Positions 32,774-42,328 are shown, counted from the first letter of the stretch. The stretch is DNA of 64,000 nt from Arthrobacter sp. UNC362MFTsu5.1 (GCF_000685965.1 NZ_JMLE01000008.1:124001-188000), one strand, 5' to 3'. The notes: generated from the letters alone by a model not told the origin. Numbers and translations: made by a program.

Positions 32774-34324
32774 CTACTTGCCCGATGTTCCAGCGCCCTG
32801 AGCCGTCTCGTCGACAAGTTCGGCGCGGGCGCGCCCATGGCCGCGGACCCACAGGCGGTAGGCCACCATCAGCAGCCCCAGCCACACTGCACCCACGTAG
32901 AGGGCAACCCGGGAATCCTCGAACGCACCCAGGATCGCGATCACCAGGGCCATGAACGCGATGGTCAGGATGGAGGCCGCCGGCCACCACGGAGAAGGAA
33001 ATTCCGACGCCGGGAGCCCCTTGCGGGCGATCTCCCGTTTCATGGCCACATGGGACGCCAGGATCATGACCCAGACCCAGACGGTGGCAAAGGTGGCGAT
33101 CGAAGCGATCAGCAGGAACACGTCCTCGGGCATGACGGCGTTCAGGATCACGCCCACCAGCAGGACGCCGGCCATCATCACAACGGTCATCCACGGCACC
33201 CCGTGGCGGGATACCTTGCCGAAGCTTGCCGGCGCATGGCCTTGCCGGGCCAGTCCGAAGAGGATGCGGCCGGCTCCGAAAATGTCGCTGTTGATGGCGG
33301 ACAGGGCAGCAGTAATCACCACGGCGTTGAGGATGTGCGGTGCGGCGGGAATACCCAGGCCGCTGAAGATCTGGACGAACGGACTGCCGTTGGCGCCTAC
33401 CTCGTTCCACGGAAACAGGCTCATCAGCACGGCGAGGGTCAGCACGTAGAACAGCAGAACCCGCACGGGTACGGTGTTGACGGCCTTGGGAATGACCTTC
33501 TTGGGGTCGGCCGCTTCACCGGCCGTGACGCCGATGGTTTCGATCCCGCCAAAGGCGAACATCACGACGGCGAACGAGGCCAGGAGCCCTTCGAAGCCGT
33601 TGGGGAACGGGCCCCCGTGCTCCACGAGGTTGCCGATTCCCGGAGCGACCGTGGCCCCGCCGGCCTGGAAACCGAAGATGATGATGGCTGCGCCGCCGGC
33701 GATCATGGCGATGATGGCCACGACTTTGATCAGCGAGAACCAGAACTCCAGCTCGCCGAACACCTTGACGCTGAGCAGGTTCAGGGCTGCCAGGAAGAAG
33801 ATGATGGCCAGGACCCAGATCCAGCGCTCGACGTCGGGGAACCAGAACCCCATGTAGATACTGAAGGCGGTGACGTCCGCGATGGCCACGATGGCCATCT
33901 CGAACACATACGTCCAGCCGGTCACGAATCCGGCCAGCGGACCGAGGTAGCGGCTGGCGTACTGGCCGAACGAGCCGGACACGGGGTGCCGCACGGCCAT
34001 CTCGCCCAGGGCCCGCATCACCATGAACACGGCCGCGCCGCCGATCATGTACGCCAGGAGGACCGCCGGCCCGGCCTTCTGGATCGCGGAAGCAGAGCCG
34101 TAGAACAGCCCTGTGCCGATGGCCGACCCCAAAGCCATGAAGCGGATGTGGCGGATGTTCAGTCCGCGGTTCAGGACGGTGCCGACGGCGGTGTTGACGG
34201 CGGTGTCGACGGCGGTGCCGGCGGCGGCGCGGGCAGTGCTTCCGGCGGCGCCGGAGGACGTTGTGGTGGTGTCTTCGAGCGCTGTTTGTCCTGCAGTTTT
34301 GCTTGCTGTTGGGGCTTGTTGCAT
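32774..34324 (-). CDS. APC family amino-acid permease
   Basis: The 516-residue permease has 12 membrane segments of the AAT subfamily: [20 protein letters not shown] in helix 1, [20 protein letters not shown], and the [13 protein letters not shown] region in the sixth helix. It resembles proline- and GABA-type permeases, but the substrate is not resolvable. The first 50 residues are an unusual Thr/Ala low-complexity stretch ([16 protein letters not shown] repeats) absent from typical members. ATG 34324 is preceded by GAGAAGG. The hut genes lie 3.5 kb away, but no hut-type operator is seen here, so a histidine role is not supported. Confidence 0.86.
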   Translation of the reverse strand: MQQAPTASKTAGQTALEDTTTTSSGAAGSTARAAAGTAVDTAVNTAVGTVLNRGLNIRHIRFMALGSAIGTGLFYGSASAIQKAGPAVLLAYMIGGAAVFMVMRALGEMAVRHPVSGSFGQYASRYLGPLAGFVTGWTYVFEMAIVAIADVTAFSIYMGFWFPDVERWIWVLAIIFFLAALNLLSVKVFGELEFWFSLIKVVAIIAMIAGGAAIIIFGFQAGGATVAPGIGNLVEHGGPFPNGFEGLLASFAVVMFAFGGIETIGVTAGEAADPKKVIPKAVNTVPVRVLLFYVLTLAVLMSLFPWNEVGANGSPFVQIFSGLGIPAAPHILNAVVITAALSAINSDIFGAGRILFGLARQGHAPASFGKVSRHGVPWMTVVMMAGVLLVGVILNAVMPEDVFLLIASIATFATVWVWVMILASHVAMKREIARKGLPASEFPSPWWPAASILTIAFMALVIAILGAFEDSRVALYVGAVWLGLLMVAYRLWVRGHGRARAELVDETAQGAGTSGK

Positions 34325-34449
34325 GCGAATACCTTCTCGTCATTGGGAGGGGGATCGCTATCCAGCAGACCATTTTCGCGCCCTACGTGATGAGCCTCAC
34401 GGAGGTTTGGTGTCTTTCATTTCAGACTGTCCGGGCGGCTTCCAGGCCC

Positions 34450-34529
34450 CCGGCGCGAACGGACACTTGCGGCCCCGCCGCCGCTGTGACCCCGCTGCGC
34501 ACCCGGCGCGAACGGACACTTGCGGCCCC
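34450..34529. repeat. 27-bp direct repeat pair upstream of HNH gene
   Basis: A 27-bp sequence starting CCGGCGCGAACGGACACTTG is found at 34450-34476 and again, identical, at 34503-34529. Its ACACTTGC section resembles the inner right arms of the large palindromes in the hut region (CGACACCTGC and GGGCACTTAC). It may be a half-element of the same repeat family. Confidence 0.6.
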
Positions 34530-34588
34530 TCGGAGGCGCCAGCAGTGACGCCGCCAATGATGTCAGGGCCTCCGGAGATACTTTGGGT

Positions 34589-36148
34589 ATGGAAAGCAGA
34601 GCCGTTGTGGAGACGATGGAGGCCGTCGAGGCCTCCGTCTCTGCGTTGTCTGGTCTGGTTCGCCACGCGGTGGGAAGCATGGGCACGGCCAGTGCCGACC
34701 CGCTTCGTGACCAGGCGGATGCGTGCCTGGACGGACTGGCAGAGCTGGCGCGGACGGAAGCCCGAATGGCTGCCCTGAAAGTGCACTTCGCCGCCGGCTA
34801 CGCGCGCGCCGCCATGGCCTCGGCGGCACCGGCTCGGTCCCCGCAAGAACACACCGCACAGGACATGGCCCTGACCGCTGAGGTGGCGTGTGTCCTGACG
34901 GTCAGCGAACGCACCGCCGGTGCCCTCCTGGCCGAAGCCCAGGCACTGAGCACTACCCTGCCGCTGACGTTGTCCGCGCTGCAGGCGGGGAACATTTCGT
35001 GGCAGCATGCCCGGATCATGGTGGACGAAACCGACAACCTCGACACAGCGGGGGCTGCCGGATTAGAGGCTCACTTCCTTGACCCGGATGCGCCATCCGC
35101 TGCGCGCGGCTGCCCTGCCGGCGACCTCGTCCCGGCCCGGTTCCGGGCTAAGGCACGTACCTGGCGGGAACGGCACCATCCGGTCAGCATCGAAAAGCGC
35201 CATAATCGAAGCGCCGCCGAGCGGCGGGTGGAATACACACCGGACCGCGACGGCATGGCCTGGCTCTCCGCGTACCTGCCCGCCAGTCAGGCAGCAGGGG
35301 CCTGGGACCGCATCACCACAGCTGCAAGATCCCTCCAAGGAGCTGACGAGGCCAGGACCCTTACCCAGCTCCGCGCCGACGTCGCCGCGACCTGGCTCCT
35401 CACTTCGGGGCGCGAAACGGCAGGCAACGCAACGGCTGGAGACGTGCCTTCCCCTGCGGCGCAGGTGCTCATCACCGTTCCGGCGCTCTCGTTGCTCGGC
35501 TTATCCGAGGAGCCGGCCATGTTGGACGGGTACGGCCCGATCCCGCCGTCCATGGGGCGCGCCCTTGTCGCTGACGGCGCATCTTCATTCCTGAGGGTGT
35601 TGACGGACCCCTGCGACGGTGCGCCGTTGGAGGTAGGACGGACCAGCTACCGCATTTCCACAGCGCTGCGGCAGTGGCTCCGGCTGAGGGACGGGAAGTG
35701 TCCGTTCCCTGGCTGTAACAACCAGTCGCTGGACAATGACGCCGACCACCTCCTCGCCTGGGCTGACGGCGGGAGCACGGGGATCAGCAACCTCGGCCAA
35801 CCGTGCCGCAAACACCACCGCCTCAAACACACCTCCGGGTGGAAACCCGCCGGCGCCAGCCCCACTGAACCGCCCGGCTGGACTTCACCCGCAGGCCGCC
35901 ATTACGCCAGCGAACAACCCGACTGGGAACCACCCGTCTTGCCAGTCGAGATCCTGGCTATGACTACTAGTCGTGATCCAGGCGAACCCGACCCGGGTAC
36001 ATTGGAGCCGGGCCTGCTTGGTTCAGGCATGCCCGACTATTTGGACGAACCCCCACCCGAATTCGATCTGACGGACCATCCGCTAGCCGAGGACCCTTTC
36101 AAGGACTGGGAGCTCTTCCTGGCCTACGACTCCTACGCGGCTGCATAG
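34589..36148 (+). CDS. DUF222/HNH endonuclease (13E12-type repeat family)
   Basis: This 519-residue protein has a long helical DUF222 region (about 20-330) and a C-terminal HNH nuclease domain: KCPFPGCNNQSLDNDADHLL with AWADGGSTGISNLGQPC and RKHHRLKHTSGW, giving CxxC zinc cysteines and the catalytic histidine in DADH. These genes are multicopy in high-GC Actinobacteria and are often near mobile or repeat DNA; their target is unknown. GATACT lies 6 bases before ATG 34589, as on a leaderless transcript. A pair of 27-bp repeats sits upstream and a 14-bp tandem array downstream, so the locus may be recombinogenic. Confidence 0.83.
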   Translation: MESRAVVETMEAVEASVSALSGLVRHAVGSMGTASADPLRDQADACLDGLAELARTEARMAALKVHFAAGYARAAMASAAPARSPQEHTAQDMALTAEVACVLTVSERTAGALLAEAQALSTTLPLTLSALQAGNISWQHARIMVDETDNLDTAGAAGLEAHFLDPDAPSAARGCPAGDLVPARFRAKARTWRERHHPVSIEKRHNRSAAERRVEYTPDRDGMAWLSAYLPASQAAGAWDRITTAARSLQGADEARTLTQLRADVAATWLLTSGRETAGNATAGDVPSPAAQVLITVPALSLLGLSEEPAMLDGYGPIPPSMGRALVADGASSFLRVLTDPCDGAPLEVGRTSYRISTALRQWLRLRDGKCPFPGCNNQSLDNDADHLLAWADGGSTGISNLGQPCRKHHRLKHTSGWKPAGASPTEPPGWTSPAGRHYASEQPDWEPPVLPVEILAMTTSRDPGEPDPGTLEPGLLGSGMPDYLDEPPPEFDLTDHPLAEDPFKDWELFLAYDSYAAA

Positions 36149-36323
36149 GCAAGTGTCGCACTGGAAGTTCTGCATGGGGAAGCGCAGTTGGCCTCCTTTG
36201 TCTTGCCCTGAATTGGGTGATGGATTCACACCCTTGCGGCCCTGGATTCTCGGCGGAAAGACCTCAGGTAAACTTCCCGCAGACAACATCGGGAGACGCT
36301 CGATAGGGTGTCGCGGCAGCGGA

Positions 36324-36395
36324 ACGGAGCCCGCTAAACGGAGCCGACTAGACGGAGCCGACTAAACGGGGCCCGCTAAAAGCGGAGCACGCTAA
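36324..36395. repeat. 14-bp tandem repeat array
   Basis: Four 14-bp units of the form ACGGAGCC(C/G)(G/A)CTA(A/G) run at 36324-36379, followed by a longer degenerate unit to 36395. The array fills the gap between the HNH gene and the opposing SDR gene; the rest of 36149-36323 shows no recognised feature. Unit length and lack of spacers argue against CRISPR; slippage-type expansion is likely. Confidence 0.7.
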
Positions 36396-36406
36396 AGCGG
36401 CGGACG

Positions 36407-37324
36407 TCAGCGGTAACCGCTGGCGTCCGCCGGGCGCCCCGCTTCCTGGACCTCAACCAGATAGCGCCAGCAGTCGGGCCGTGAGCCGTCGATATCGGTG
36501 AAGCCGTACTCCAGCGCCAGGCCTCCGGAAGAGAACGAGCCACCGGTGCGACCCTGCACGTCAGGGTCCGCGGCCAAAGAGGCAACGGCGCGTCCCACAA
36601 AGCGCGGGCTTTCGGAGATAGCGGCGAAATGGGGCTGGGTGTCCGCAGCGTCCCGCCAGTTCTCCTCGGTGACGCCGAAGTGCTCCAGCATCATTTCGGA
36701 GCGCATCCAGCCCGGCGTGAGCGCCACGGCGGTACAGCCGAACTGCTTCAGTTCCTCCGCCTGGCTGAAAGCGAGCCGCAGCACCGCATTCTTGGCGAGG
36801 TCGTAGAACGCCGACACCCTGTAGTGCCCGGCGTTGTACTCGCGGGTGCCGTCGGTCATTTCCACCACCAGGCCGCCGGGGTTCCGGATGAGCAGCGGGA
36901 GCGCGAAATGGCTGGCGATCAGGTGCGTATCGACGGCGGTGTGCAGCATCCGCAGGCCGGACTCCAAATGGTGGGACCACAATGGAGCGTCCCATTCGAT
37001 GAGGTTTTCACCGCCCCAGATGTCGTTGACCAGAATGTCCAGGCGCCCGTGTTCGTCGTCGATCCGCTGCACCAGCGACTGTACGGCCTCCGGGTCCAGG
37101 TGATCCACCGCCACGGGAATGCCGACTCCACCGGCGGCATTGACCTGCACGGCCGTTTCCTCGAGGGTCTCCGGCCGGTTGTAGTCGGACCTGCGGCCTC
37201 CGGCGCTGCGGCCGGTGCAGTACACGGTGGCGCCTGCTTCGCCCAGGGCGACGGCGGTGCCCCGGCCGGCGCCCCGCGTGGCCCCGGCCACCAGCGCGAC
37301 TTTTCCTGCCAGCGGTTTGGTCAT
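36407..37324 (-). CDS. SDR family oxidoreductase
   Basis: The 305-residue short-chain dehydrogenase has the NADP motif VALVAGATRGAGRGTAVALG, followed by TGRSAGGRRSDYNRPE, whose arginines suggest NADP. NDIWGGENLIEW replaces the usual NNAG motif, and YRVSAFYDLAKNAVLRLAF carries the Tyr-x3-Lys pair. Length and motifs match a group of uncharacterised SDRs; the substrate is unknown. ATG 37324 lies 10 bases after the stop of the small membrane protein gene, so the two are probably one transcript. Confidence 0.8.
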   Translation of the reverse strand: MTKPLAGKVALVAGATRGAGRGTAVALGEAGATVYCTGRSAGGRRSDYNRPETLEETAVQVNAAGGVGIPVAVDHLDPEAVQSLVQRIDDEHGRLDILVNDIWGGENLIEWDAPLWSHHLESGLRMLHTAVDTHLIASHFALPLLIRNPGGLVVEMTDGTREYNAGHYRVSAFYDLAKNAVLRLAFSQAEELKQFGCTAVALTPGWMRSEMMLEHFGVTEENWRDAADTQPHFAAISESPRFVGRAVASLAADPDVQGRTGGSFSSGGLALEYGFTDIDGSRPDCWRYLVEVQEAGRPADASGYR

Positions 37325-37334
37325 GGCTGCGTTC

Positions 37335-37673
37335 CTAGGCATCCTGCTGCACGCTCAGCACGATGATCGCGGCATTGATGCCGAGGGCAATGAGCCACCA
37401 CTTGTTGAAGGTCAGCAGGAGCAGCGCGGTTGAGAGGGCTGCCCCGGTGATGGTTGCCGGCTGCCACCAGGATGCCCCTCCAATGAGTCCCAGGCCGCCG
37501 GCTGCCAACACCACTGCGGCCGCAACGGCCAGGGCGGCCGCGGCGCGCCTGACATTGCCGGCGAAAGGGGAGTGGCCGGCGTCGATGGGTGCATTCGGAT
37601 CGGCCTTCGGCAGCCAGATGGCGAGGTGGATCAAGCCGTGGGCAACCAGGAAGAGTCCGGCAATCCAGACCAT
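37335..37673 (-). CDS. Small four-helix membrane protein
   Basis: The 112-residue product has four hydrophobic segments (about 2-20, 40-60, 66-84 and 88-108) with a conserved-looking VWIAGLFLVAHGLIHLAIW at the start. I do not know its function; similar DoxX-like or HupE-like small membrane proteins exist, but homology is not shown. ATG 37673 follows GAGGAGG. It is the first gene of a two-gene unit with the SDR and is divergent from the hut regulator, so the candidate hut operators at 37783 and 37850 lie upstream of it as well. Confidence 0.68.
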   Translation of the reverse strand: MVWIAGLFLVAHGLIHLAIWLPKADPNAPIDAGHSPFAGNVRRAAAALAVAAAVVLAAGGLGLIGGASWWQPATITGAALSTALLLLTFNKWWLIALGINAAIIVLSVQQDA

Positions 37674-37782
37674 GGTCGCCTCCTCGCAACAGTCCGTGAC
37701 CTCCATCGAAGCACCGGACGGGAGAAGCGGCATAGGGGCGGAAGTCCCCGGACGTCCTCACCCGGTCCCCGTCCTGATGTAT

Positions 37783-37798
37783 GTCTGGTATCCCGGAC
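37783..37798. promoter_or_regulatory. Candidate HutR (IclR) operator A
   Basis: GTCTGGTATCCCGGAC is a near-palindrome of 16 bp, 100 bases before the IclR-type regulator. It matches sites at 37850 and 38812 and, less closely, 53656, so it is likely the regulator's binding site. Confidence 0.6.
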
Positions 37799-37849
37799 GG
37801 CAAAGTGGTTCGATGGCCGTATGCGGTGCCGCGCAGGGAACACGCTTAA

Positions 37850-37865
37850 GTACGGGATACCGGAC
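37850..37865. promoter_or_regulatory. Candidate HutR (IclR) operator B
   Basis: GTACGGGATACCGGAC keeps the ATACCGGAC half of the repeated 16-bp palindrome and lies 33 bases before the regulator ATG, well placed for autoregulation. Confidence 0.58.
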
Positions 37866-37898
37866 ACCCCTTGATCCGGCGCGAACGATGGAGGAAAC

Positions 37899-38726
37899 AT
37901 GGCGGACGGCGAATCGCCCGCACGGACGGCGGCAAAGGCGACCGCGAAGGTGGCGTCGAAAGTCCCGGCGGCGGAAAATACCTTGCGTATCCTCAAACTC
38001 CTGGCCTCCAAGCGCGGGCCGATGGCGGCGTCGAACATTGCCACGGCCCTGGGGTTGCCGCGCTCAAGCGTCTACCACCTGCTCGGCGTCATGGAGGCCA
38101 ACGGCTTCGTGATGCACCTGCATGAGGAGCAGCGGTACGGGCTGGGCATCAGCGCCTTCGAACTCAGCTCCGCGTATTCGCGGCAGGAGCCGCTGTCCCG
38201 GATCGGCCGGCCGATGCTCGCCTCGCTGGTGGACGTCGTGGGCGAAAGCGCTCACCTGGCAGTGCTGCACGGCCGCGATGTGCTGTACATCGTCGAGGAA
38301 CGCGCCAAGAACAGGCCGTCCCTGGTGACCGACGTCGGCGTCCGGCTGCCCAGCCACCTCACGGCCAGCGGGCGGGCCATCCTCGCGGCCCTGCCCAAGT
38401 CGCAGGTCCGTGCGCTGTACCCGAATGCGGCCGCCTTCACGGCCCGGCACGACGTGGAGGGCGCCATCATGAAGTATTCGGCGCTGTCCTCGCACCTCGA
38501 CCAGGTCCGGCAACGCGGCTATGCCACCGAACACGGCGAGGTGACACCCGGGTTCGGCTCGATTGCCGCCGCGGTCACGGACCATGTGGGATGGCCGACG
38601 GCGGCCGTCGCCGTCACGTTCCTCGAGGACAAACTGCCGGCGGACCAATGGCCGGCGCTCGCTGCCCGCGTCCGGAAAGTGGCGGACGAACTCTCCGTCC
38701 GCATCCACGGACGCCCGGCCAAGTAG
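37899..38726 (+). CDS. IclR family regulator, probable hut regulator
   Basis: This 275-residue protein has an N-terminal winged helix (TLRILKLLASKRGPMAASNI, ATALGLPRSSVYHLL) and a C-terminal IclR effector domain (SAHLAVLHGRDVLYIVEERA, SHLTASGRAILAALP, GYATEHGEVTPGFGSIAAAV). It stands directly upstream of hutU and hutH on the same strand, so it most likely senses urocanate or histidine and controls their transcription. A 16-bp palindrome occurs twice before it and once before hutU, supporting both autoregulation and hut control. A 29-bp-arm palindrome begins 6 bases after its stop. ATG 37899 follows GGAGGAA. Confidence 0.85.
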   Translation: MADGESPARTAAKATAKVASKVPAAENTLRILKLLASKRGPMAASNIATALGLPRSSVYHLLGVMEANGFVMHLHEEQRYGLGISAFELSSAYSRQEPLSRIGRPMLASLVDVVGESAHLAVLHGRDVLYIVEERAKNRPSLVTDVGVRLPSHLTASGRAILAALPKSQVRALYPNAAAFTARHDVEGAIMKYSALSSHLDQVRQRGYATEHGEVTPGFGSIAAAVTDHVGWPTAAVAVTFLEDKLPADQWPALAARVRKVADELSVRIHGRPAK

Positions 38727-38732
38727 CCCTTA

Positions 38733-38798
38733 CCCAACTAGGTAGCAGCAGGTGTCGTTTTGAAGGCCCAAAACGACACCTGCTGCTACCTAGTTGGG
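38733..38798. repeat. Large intergenic palindrome 1 (29-bp perfect arms)
   Basis: Arms 38733-38761 and 38770-38798 are perfectly complementary over 29 bp with an 8-base loop (GAAGGCCC). The central 18 bases (38756-38773) match the centre of the palindrome at 40656-40717 at 15 of 18 positions, while the outer arms are unrelated. It lies between the hut regulator stop and hutU and could end or modulate transcription. Confidence 0.85.
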
Positions 38799-38811
38799 AA
38801 CAGTGGTGCGC

Positions 38812-38827
38812 GTCTGGAATACCGGAC
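38812..38827. promoter_or_regulatory. Candidate HutR (IclR) operator C upstream of hutU
   Basis: GTCTGGAATACCGGAC is the most symmetrical of the repeated 16-bp sites (six-base arms GTCTGG and CCGGAC with two mismatches in pairing), 113 bases before hutU. Its position just after palindrome 1 fits a separate hutU promoter. Confidence 0.62.
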
Positions 38828-38940
38828 AGCACCGGCTTCAACCCACTGTTTCCGGGGCTGCGGACAGGCTTTAGTTGATACAGAACCTCAATGAGCCGGC
38901 GGACGCCGGTCGAACCACCAAGCACACGAAGGAGCGCCTC

Positions 38941-40638
38941 ATGGCACCCGCCGATTTCACCACCGGTGCCCGCCCGGTCAAAGCAGCCCGCGGCACCGAG
39001 CTCACCGCCAAGAGCTGGCAGACGGAAGCCCCGCTGCGCATGCTCATGAACAACCTGGACCCCGAGGTCGCCGAGCGCCCGGACGACCTGGTGGTCTACG
39101 GCGGCACCGGCCGCGCCGTCCGCAGCTGGGCCGCGTTCGACGCGATCACCCGCACCCTGGAAACCATGGAAAAGGACGAGACCCTGCTGGTCCAGTCCGG
39201 CAAGCCGGTGGGCGTCTTCCGCACCAACGAATGGGCGCCGCGCGTGCTGCTCGCCAACTCCAACCTCGTCGGCGACTGGGCCAACTGGCCTGAATTCCGC
39301 CGGCTCGAGGCCGAGGGCCTGATGATGTACGGCCAGATGACCGCCGGGTCGTGGATCTACATCGGCACCCAGGGCATCCTGCAGGGCACCTTCGAGACCT
39401 TCGCCGCGATCGCCCGCAAGCTCACCGGAGACGAAAACGGCACCCTCGCCGGCACCCTGACCCTCACCGGCGGCTGCGGCGGCATGGGCGGCGCCCAGCC
39501 GCTCGCCGTCACCCTGAACGACGGCGCCTGCCTGATTGTCGACGTCGACGAAACGCGCCTGCGCCGCCGCGCCGGCAAGCGCTACCTCGACGAAGTGGAG
39601 ACCGACCTCGACGCCGCCATCGCCAAGGTCCTCAAAGCCAAGGAAGAGCGCCGCGGCTGGTCCGTGGGCTACGTCGGCAACGCCGCCGAGGTCTTCCCGG
39701 AGATCCTGCGCCGCCACAACGCCGGCGAGCTGACCGTGGACATTGTCACCGACCAGACCTCCGCGCACGACCCCCTGAGCTACCTGCCCGAGGGCATCAC
39801 GGTGGAGGAATGGCACCGCGAGGCCGCGGCCGACCCCGAGGGCTTCACCAAGAAGGCCCAGGCCTCGATGGCGAAGCACGTCCAGGCCATGGTGGAGTTC
39901 CAGGACGCCGGTGCCGAGGTCTTCGACTACGGCAACTCCATCCGCGATGAGGCCCGCAAGGGCGGCTACGGCCGGGCCTTCGAGTTCCCCGGCTTCGTCC
40001 CGGCCTACATCCGCCCGCTGTTCTGCGAGGGCCTGGGCCCGTTCCGCTGGGTTGCGCTTTCCGGTGACCCCGAGGATATCGCCGTCACCGACGCAGCCAT
40101 CAAGGAACTGTTCCCCGAGAACAAGCACCTGCACCGCTGGATCGACGCGGCCGCCGAGCGCGTCGAGTTCGAAGGCCTGCCGGCCCGTATCTGCTGGCTG
40201 GGCTACGGCGAACGCGCCAAGGCCGGGCTGCTGTTCAACCAGCTCGTCAAGGAGGGCAAGGTCAAGGCACCCATCGTGATCGGCCGCGACCACCTCGACT
40301 CCGGCTCCGTCGCCTCCCCGTACCGCGAAACCGAGGCCATGGCCGACGGCTCCGACGCGATCGCCGACTGGCCGCTGCTCAACGCGCTGCTGAACACCGC
40401 ATCCGGAGCCACATGGGTCTCCATCCACCACGGCGGCGGCGTCGGCATCGGCCGTTCCATCCACGCCGGCCAGGTCTCCGTCGCCGACGGCACCGACCTC
40501 GCCGCGGAAAAGCTCGCGCGCCTCCTCACCAACGACCCCGGCATGGGCGTCATCCGGCACGCCGACGCGGGCTACGACCGCGCCGTCGAGGTCGCCAACG
40601 AACGCGGCGTCCGCATCCCCATGAACGAAACCCGCTGA
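38941..40638 (+). CDS. hutU: Urocanate hydratase
   Basis: The 565-residue protein matches urocanase throughout. [17 protein letters not shown] is the NAD-binding glycine-rich loop, and [20 protein letters not shown] holds the conserved cysteine next to the NAD nicotinamide. [20 protein letters not shown] and [17 protein letters not shown] are further family blocks. It hydrates urocanate to imidazolonepropionate, the second step of histidine degradation, using NAD as an electrophile. ATG 38941 follows AAGGAGC. hutH follows 97 bases later across a large palindrome. The imidazolonepropionase gene is not in this window. Confidence 0.96.
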   Translation: MAPADFTTGARPVKAARGTELTAKSWQTEAPLRMLMNNLDPEVAERPDDLVVYGGTGRAVRSWAAFDAITRTLETMEKDETLLVQSGKPVGVFRTNEWAPRVLLANSNLVGDWANWPEFRRLEAEGLMMYGQMTAGSWIYIGTQGILQGTFETFAAIARKLTGDENGTLAGTLTLTGGCGGMGGAQPLAVTLNDGACLIVDVDETRLRRRAGKRYLDEVETDLDAAIAKVLKAKEERRGWSVGYVGNAAEVFPEILRRHNAGELTVDIVTDQTSAHDPLSYLPEGITVEEWHREAAADPEGFTKKAQASMAKHVQAMVEFQDAGAEVFDYGNSIRDEARKGGYGRAFEFPGFVPAYIRPLFCEGLGPFRWVALSGDPEDIAVTDAAIKELFPENKHLHRWIDAAAERVEFEGLPARICWLGYGERAKAGLLFNQLVKEGKVKAPIVIGRDHLDSGSVASPYRETEAMADGSDAIADWPLLNALLNTASGATWVSIHHGGGVGIGRSIHAGQVSVADGTDLAAEKLARLLTNDPGMGVIRHADAGYDRAVEVANERGVRIPMNETR

Positions 40639-40655
40639 CCACGGTCCCAACCCCA

Positions 40656-40717
40656 CATCGATTGCTCCGTAAGAGCCGTTATGAGGTCCCAAAAGGGCAC
40701 TTACGGAGCAATCGATG
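40656..40717. repeat. Large intergenic palindrome 2 (18-bp perfect arms)
   Basis: Arms 40656-40673 and 40700-40717 (CATCGATTGCTCCGTAAG and its complement) are perfect over 18 bp. The 26-base centre contains the core 40677-40694 that matches palindrome 1 at 15 of 18 positions. It fills the hutU-hutH gap and ends 18 bases before the hutH ATG. Confidence 0.85.
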
Positions 40718-40735
40718 AGAATTGAAGTAGGAATC

Positions 40736-42328
40736 ATGACTCTCACCACCCACGAACCGCTGACCGTCACCCTCGGCTCCAGCGGCGTCACCCCCGAGGA
40801 TGTCGTCGCCGTCGCCCGCCACGACGCCAAGGTGACCATCTCCCAGGAAGCCCTCGACACGGTAGCCAAGGTCCGCGCCCACATCGACGACCTCGCCCAC
40901 AGCGAGATCCCGGCCTACGGCATCTCCACCGGCTTCGGCGCCCTGGCCAACCGGCACATCCCCAACGAGCTGCGCACCCAGCTGCAGAAGTCGCTGATCC
41001 GCAGCCACGCCGCCGGCATGGGCCCGGCCGTGGAACGCGAAGTGGTCCGCGGCATCATGTTCCTCCGCGCCAAGACCCTCGCCTCCGGCCGCACCGGCGT
41101 CCGCCCCGTGGTCCTGCAGACCATGGTGGACGTCCTCAACGCCGGCATCACGCCGGTGGTCCGCGAATTCGGCTCGCTCGGCTGCTCCGGCGACCTCGCG
41201 CCCCTGTCGCATTGCGCCCTGGTGCTGATGGGCGAGGGTGAAGCAGAAGGGCCCGACGGCGTCACCTACGGCGGGCGCGGCGAACGGACTGTCGCCGAGC
41301 TGCTCGCCGAACACGGGATCGAACCCGTCACGCTCGCCGAGAAGGAGGGCCTGGCGCTGGTCAACGGCACCGAGGGCATGCTGGGCATGCTCCTGATGGC
41401 CATCGCGGACATCCGCCAGCTGCTGACGACGGCGGACATCACCGCCGCGCTCAGTGTCGAGGCGCTGCTCGGTACGGACCAGGTGTTCCTGCCCGAGCTG
41501 CACGCAGCACTCCGGCCGCACCCGGGCCAGGCCGCAAGCGCGGACAACATGCTCCGGGTCCTGTCCAACTCGCCGATCGTGGCCTCGCACCGGATCAACG
41601 ACACCAAGGTCCAGGACGCCTACTCGCTGCGCTGCGCACCCCAGGTGGCCGGGGCCGTCCGCGACACCGTGGACCACGCCGCCCTCGTAGCCTCCCGCGA
41701 ACTCGCCGCCGCCATCGACAACCCCGTGGTCCTTCCGGACGGCCGGGTCAGCTCCAACGGCAATTTCCACGGCGCCCCGGTGGCCTACGTTCTCGATTTC
41801 CTGGCCATTACCGTGGCGGACCTGAGCTCCATTGCCGAACGCCGCACCGACCGCATGCTGGACCCGGCGCGTTCGCACGGCCTGCCGGCCTTCCTGGCAG
41901 CGGATCCCGGAGTGGACTCCGGCCTGATGATCGCGCAGTACACCCAGGCCGGACTGGTCTCGGACAACAAGAGGCTGGCCGTCCCGGCGTCCGTGGACTC
42001 GATCCCGAGCTCCGCGATGCAGGAGGACCACGTCTCCATGGGCTGGCACGCGGCCCGGAAGCTCAGGAAGGCCGTGGAGAACCTTCGCCGCGTCCTGGCG
42101 ATCGAACTGGTGACGTCCGCACGGGCCATCGACATGCGGACCCAGCTTTCCGGCGGAGAACTGGCTCCGGGGCCTGCCGGCGCGGCCGTGATCGCGGCGC
42201 TGCGCGACGTCGTCGACGGTCCGGGCACGGACCGGTTCCTGTCACCGGAACTGGAGGAGGCAGACCGGCTCGTTGCGTCCGGCAAGGTGCGGGCGGCAGC
42301 CGAATCCGCCGTCGGAATTCTGGCCTAA
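40736..42328 (+). CDS. hutH: Histidine ammonia-lyase
   Basis: The 530-residue enzyme deaminates histidine to urocanate, the first step of the pathway. The family core is clear: YGISTGFGALANRHIPNEL, then GSLGCSGDLAPLSHCALVL, which forms the MIO electrophile. Here the tripeptide is Cys-Ser-Gly rather than the common Ala-Ser-Gly. Later blocks include EGLALVNGTEGMLGMLL, RCAPQVAGAVRDTV and QYTQAGLVSDNKRLAVPASV. ATG 40736 has a TAGGA site just upstream; an earlier in-frame codon lies inside palindrome 2 and is unlikely. It is probably cotranscribed with hutU unless the palindrome ends transcription. Confidence 0.95.
   Translation: MTLTTHEPLTVTLGSSGVTPEDVVAVARHDAKVTISQEALDTVAKVRAHIDDLAHSEIPAYGISTGFGALANRHIPNELRTQLQKSLIRSHAAGMGPAVEREVVRGIMFLRAKTLASGRTGVRPVVLQTMVDVLNAGITPVVREFGSLGCSGDLAPLSHCALVLMGEGEAEGPDGVTYGGRGERTVAELLAEHGIEPVTLAEKEGLALVNGTEGMLGMLLMAIADIRQLLTTADITAALSVEALLGTDQVFLPELHAALRPHPGQAASADNMLRVLSNSPIVASHRINDTKVQDAYSLRCAPQVAGAVRDTVDHAALVASRELAAAIDNPVVLPDGRVSSNGNFHGAPVAYVLDFLAITVADLSSIAERRTDRMLDPARSHGLPAFLAADPGVDSGLMIAQYTQAGLVSDNKRLAVPASVDSIPSSAMQEDHVSMGWHAARKLRKAVENLRRVLAIELVTSARAIDMRTQLSGGELAPGPAGAAVIAALRDVVDGPGTDRFLSPELEEADRLVASGKVRAAAESAVGILA

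Noticed and set aside
32774..34324. Histidine permease belonging to the hut regulon
   Set aside because: No match to the 16-bp hut operator upstream, and the HNH and SDR genes separate it from the hut genes.
32837..34390. Open frame antisense to the amino-acid permease
   Set aside because: His/Gly/Asp-rich shadow sequence; the - strand permease has clear membrane segments and a ribosome site.
36324..36395. Possible CRISPR array
   Set aside because: Units are 14 bp, tandem without unique spacers, and there are no cas genes.
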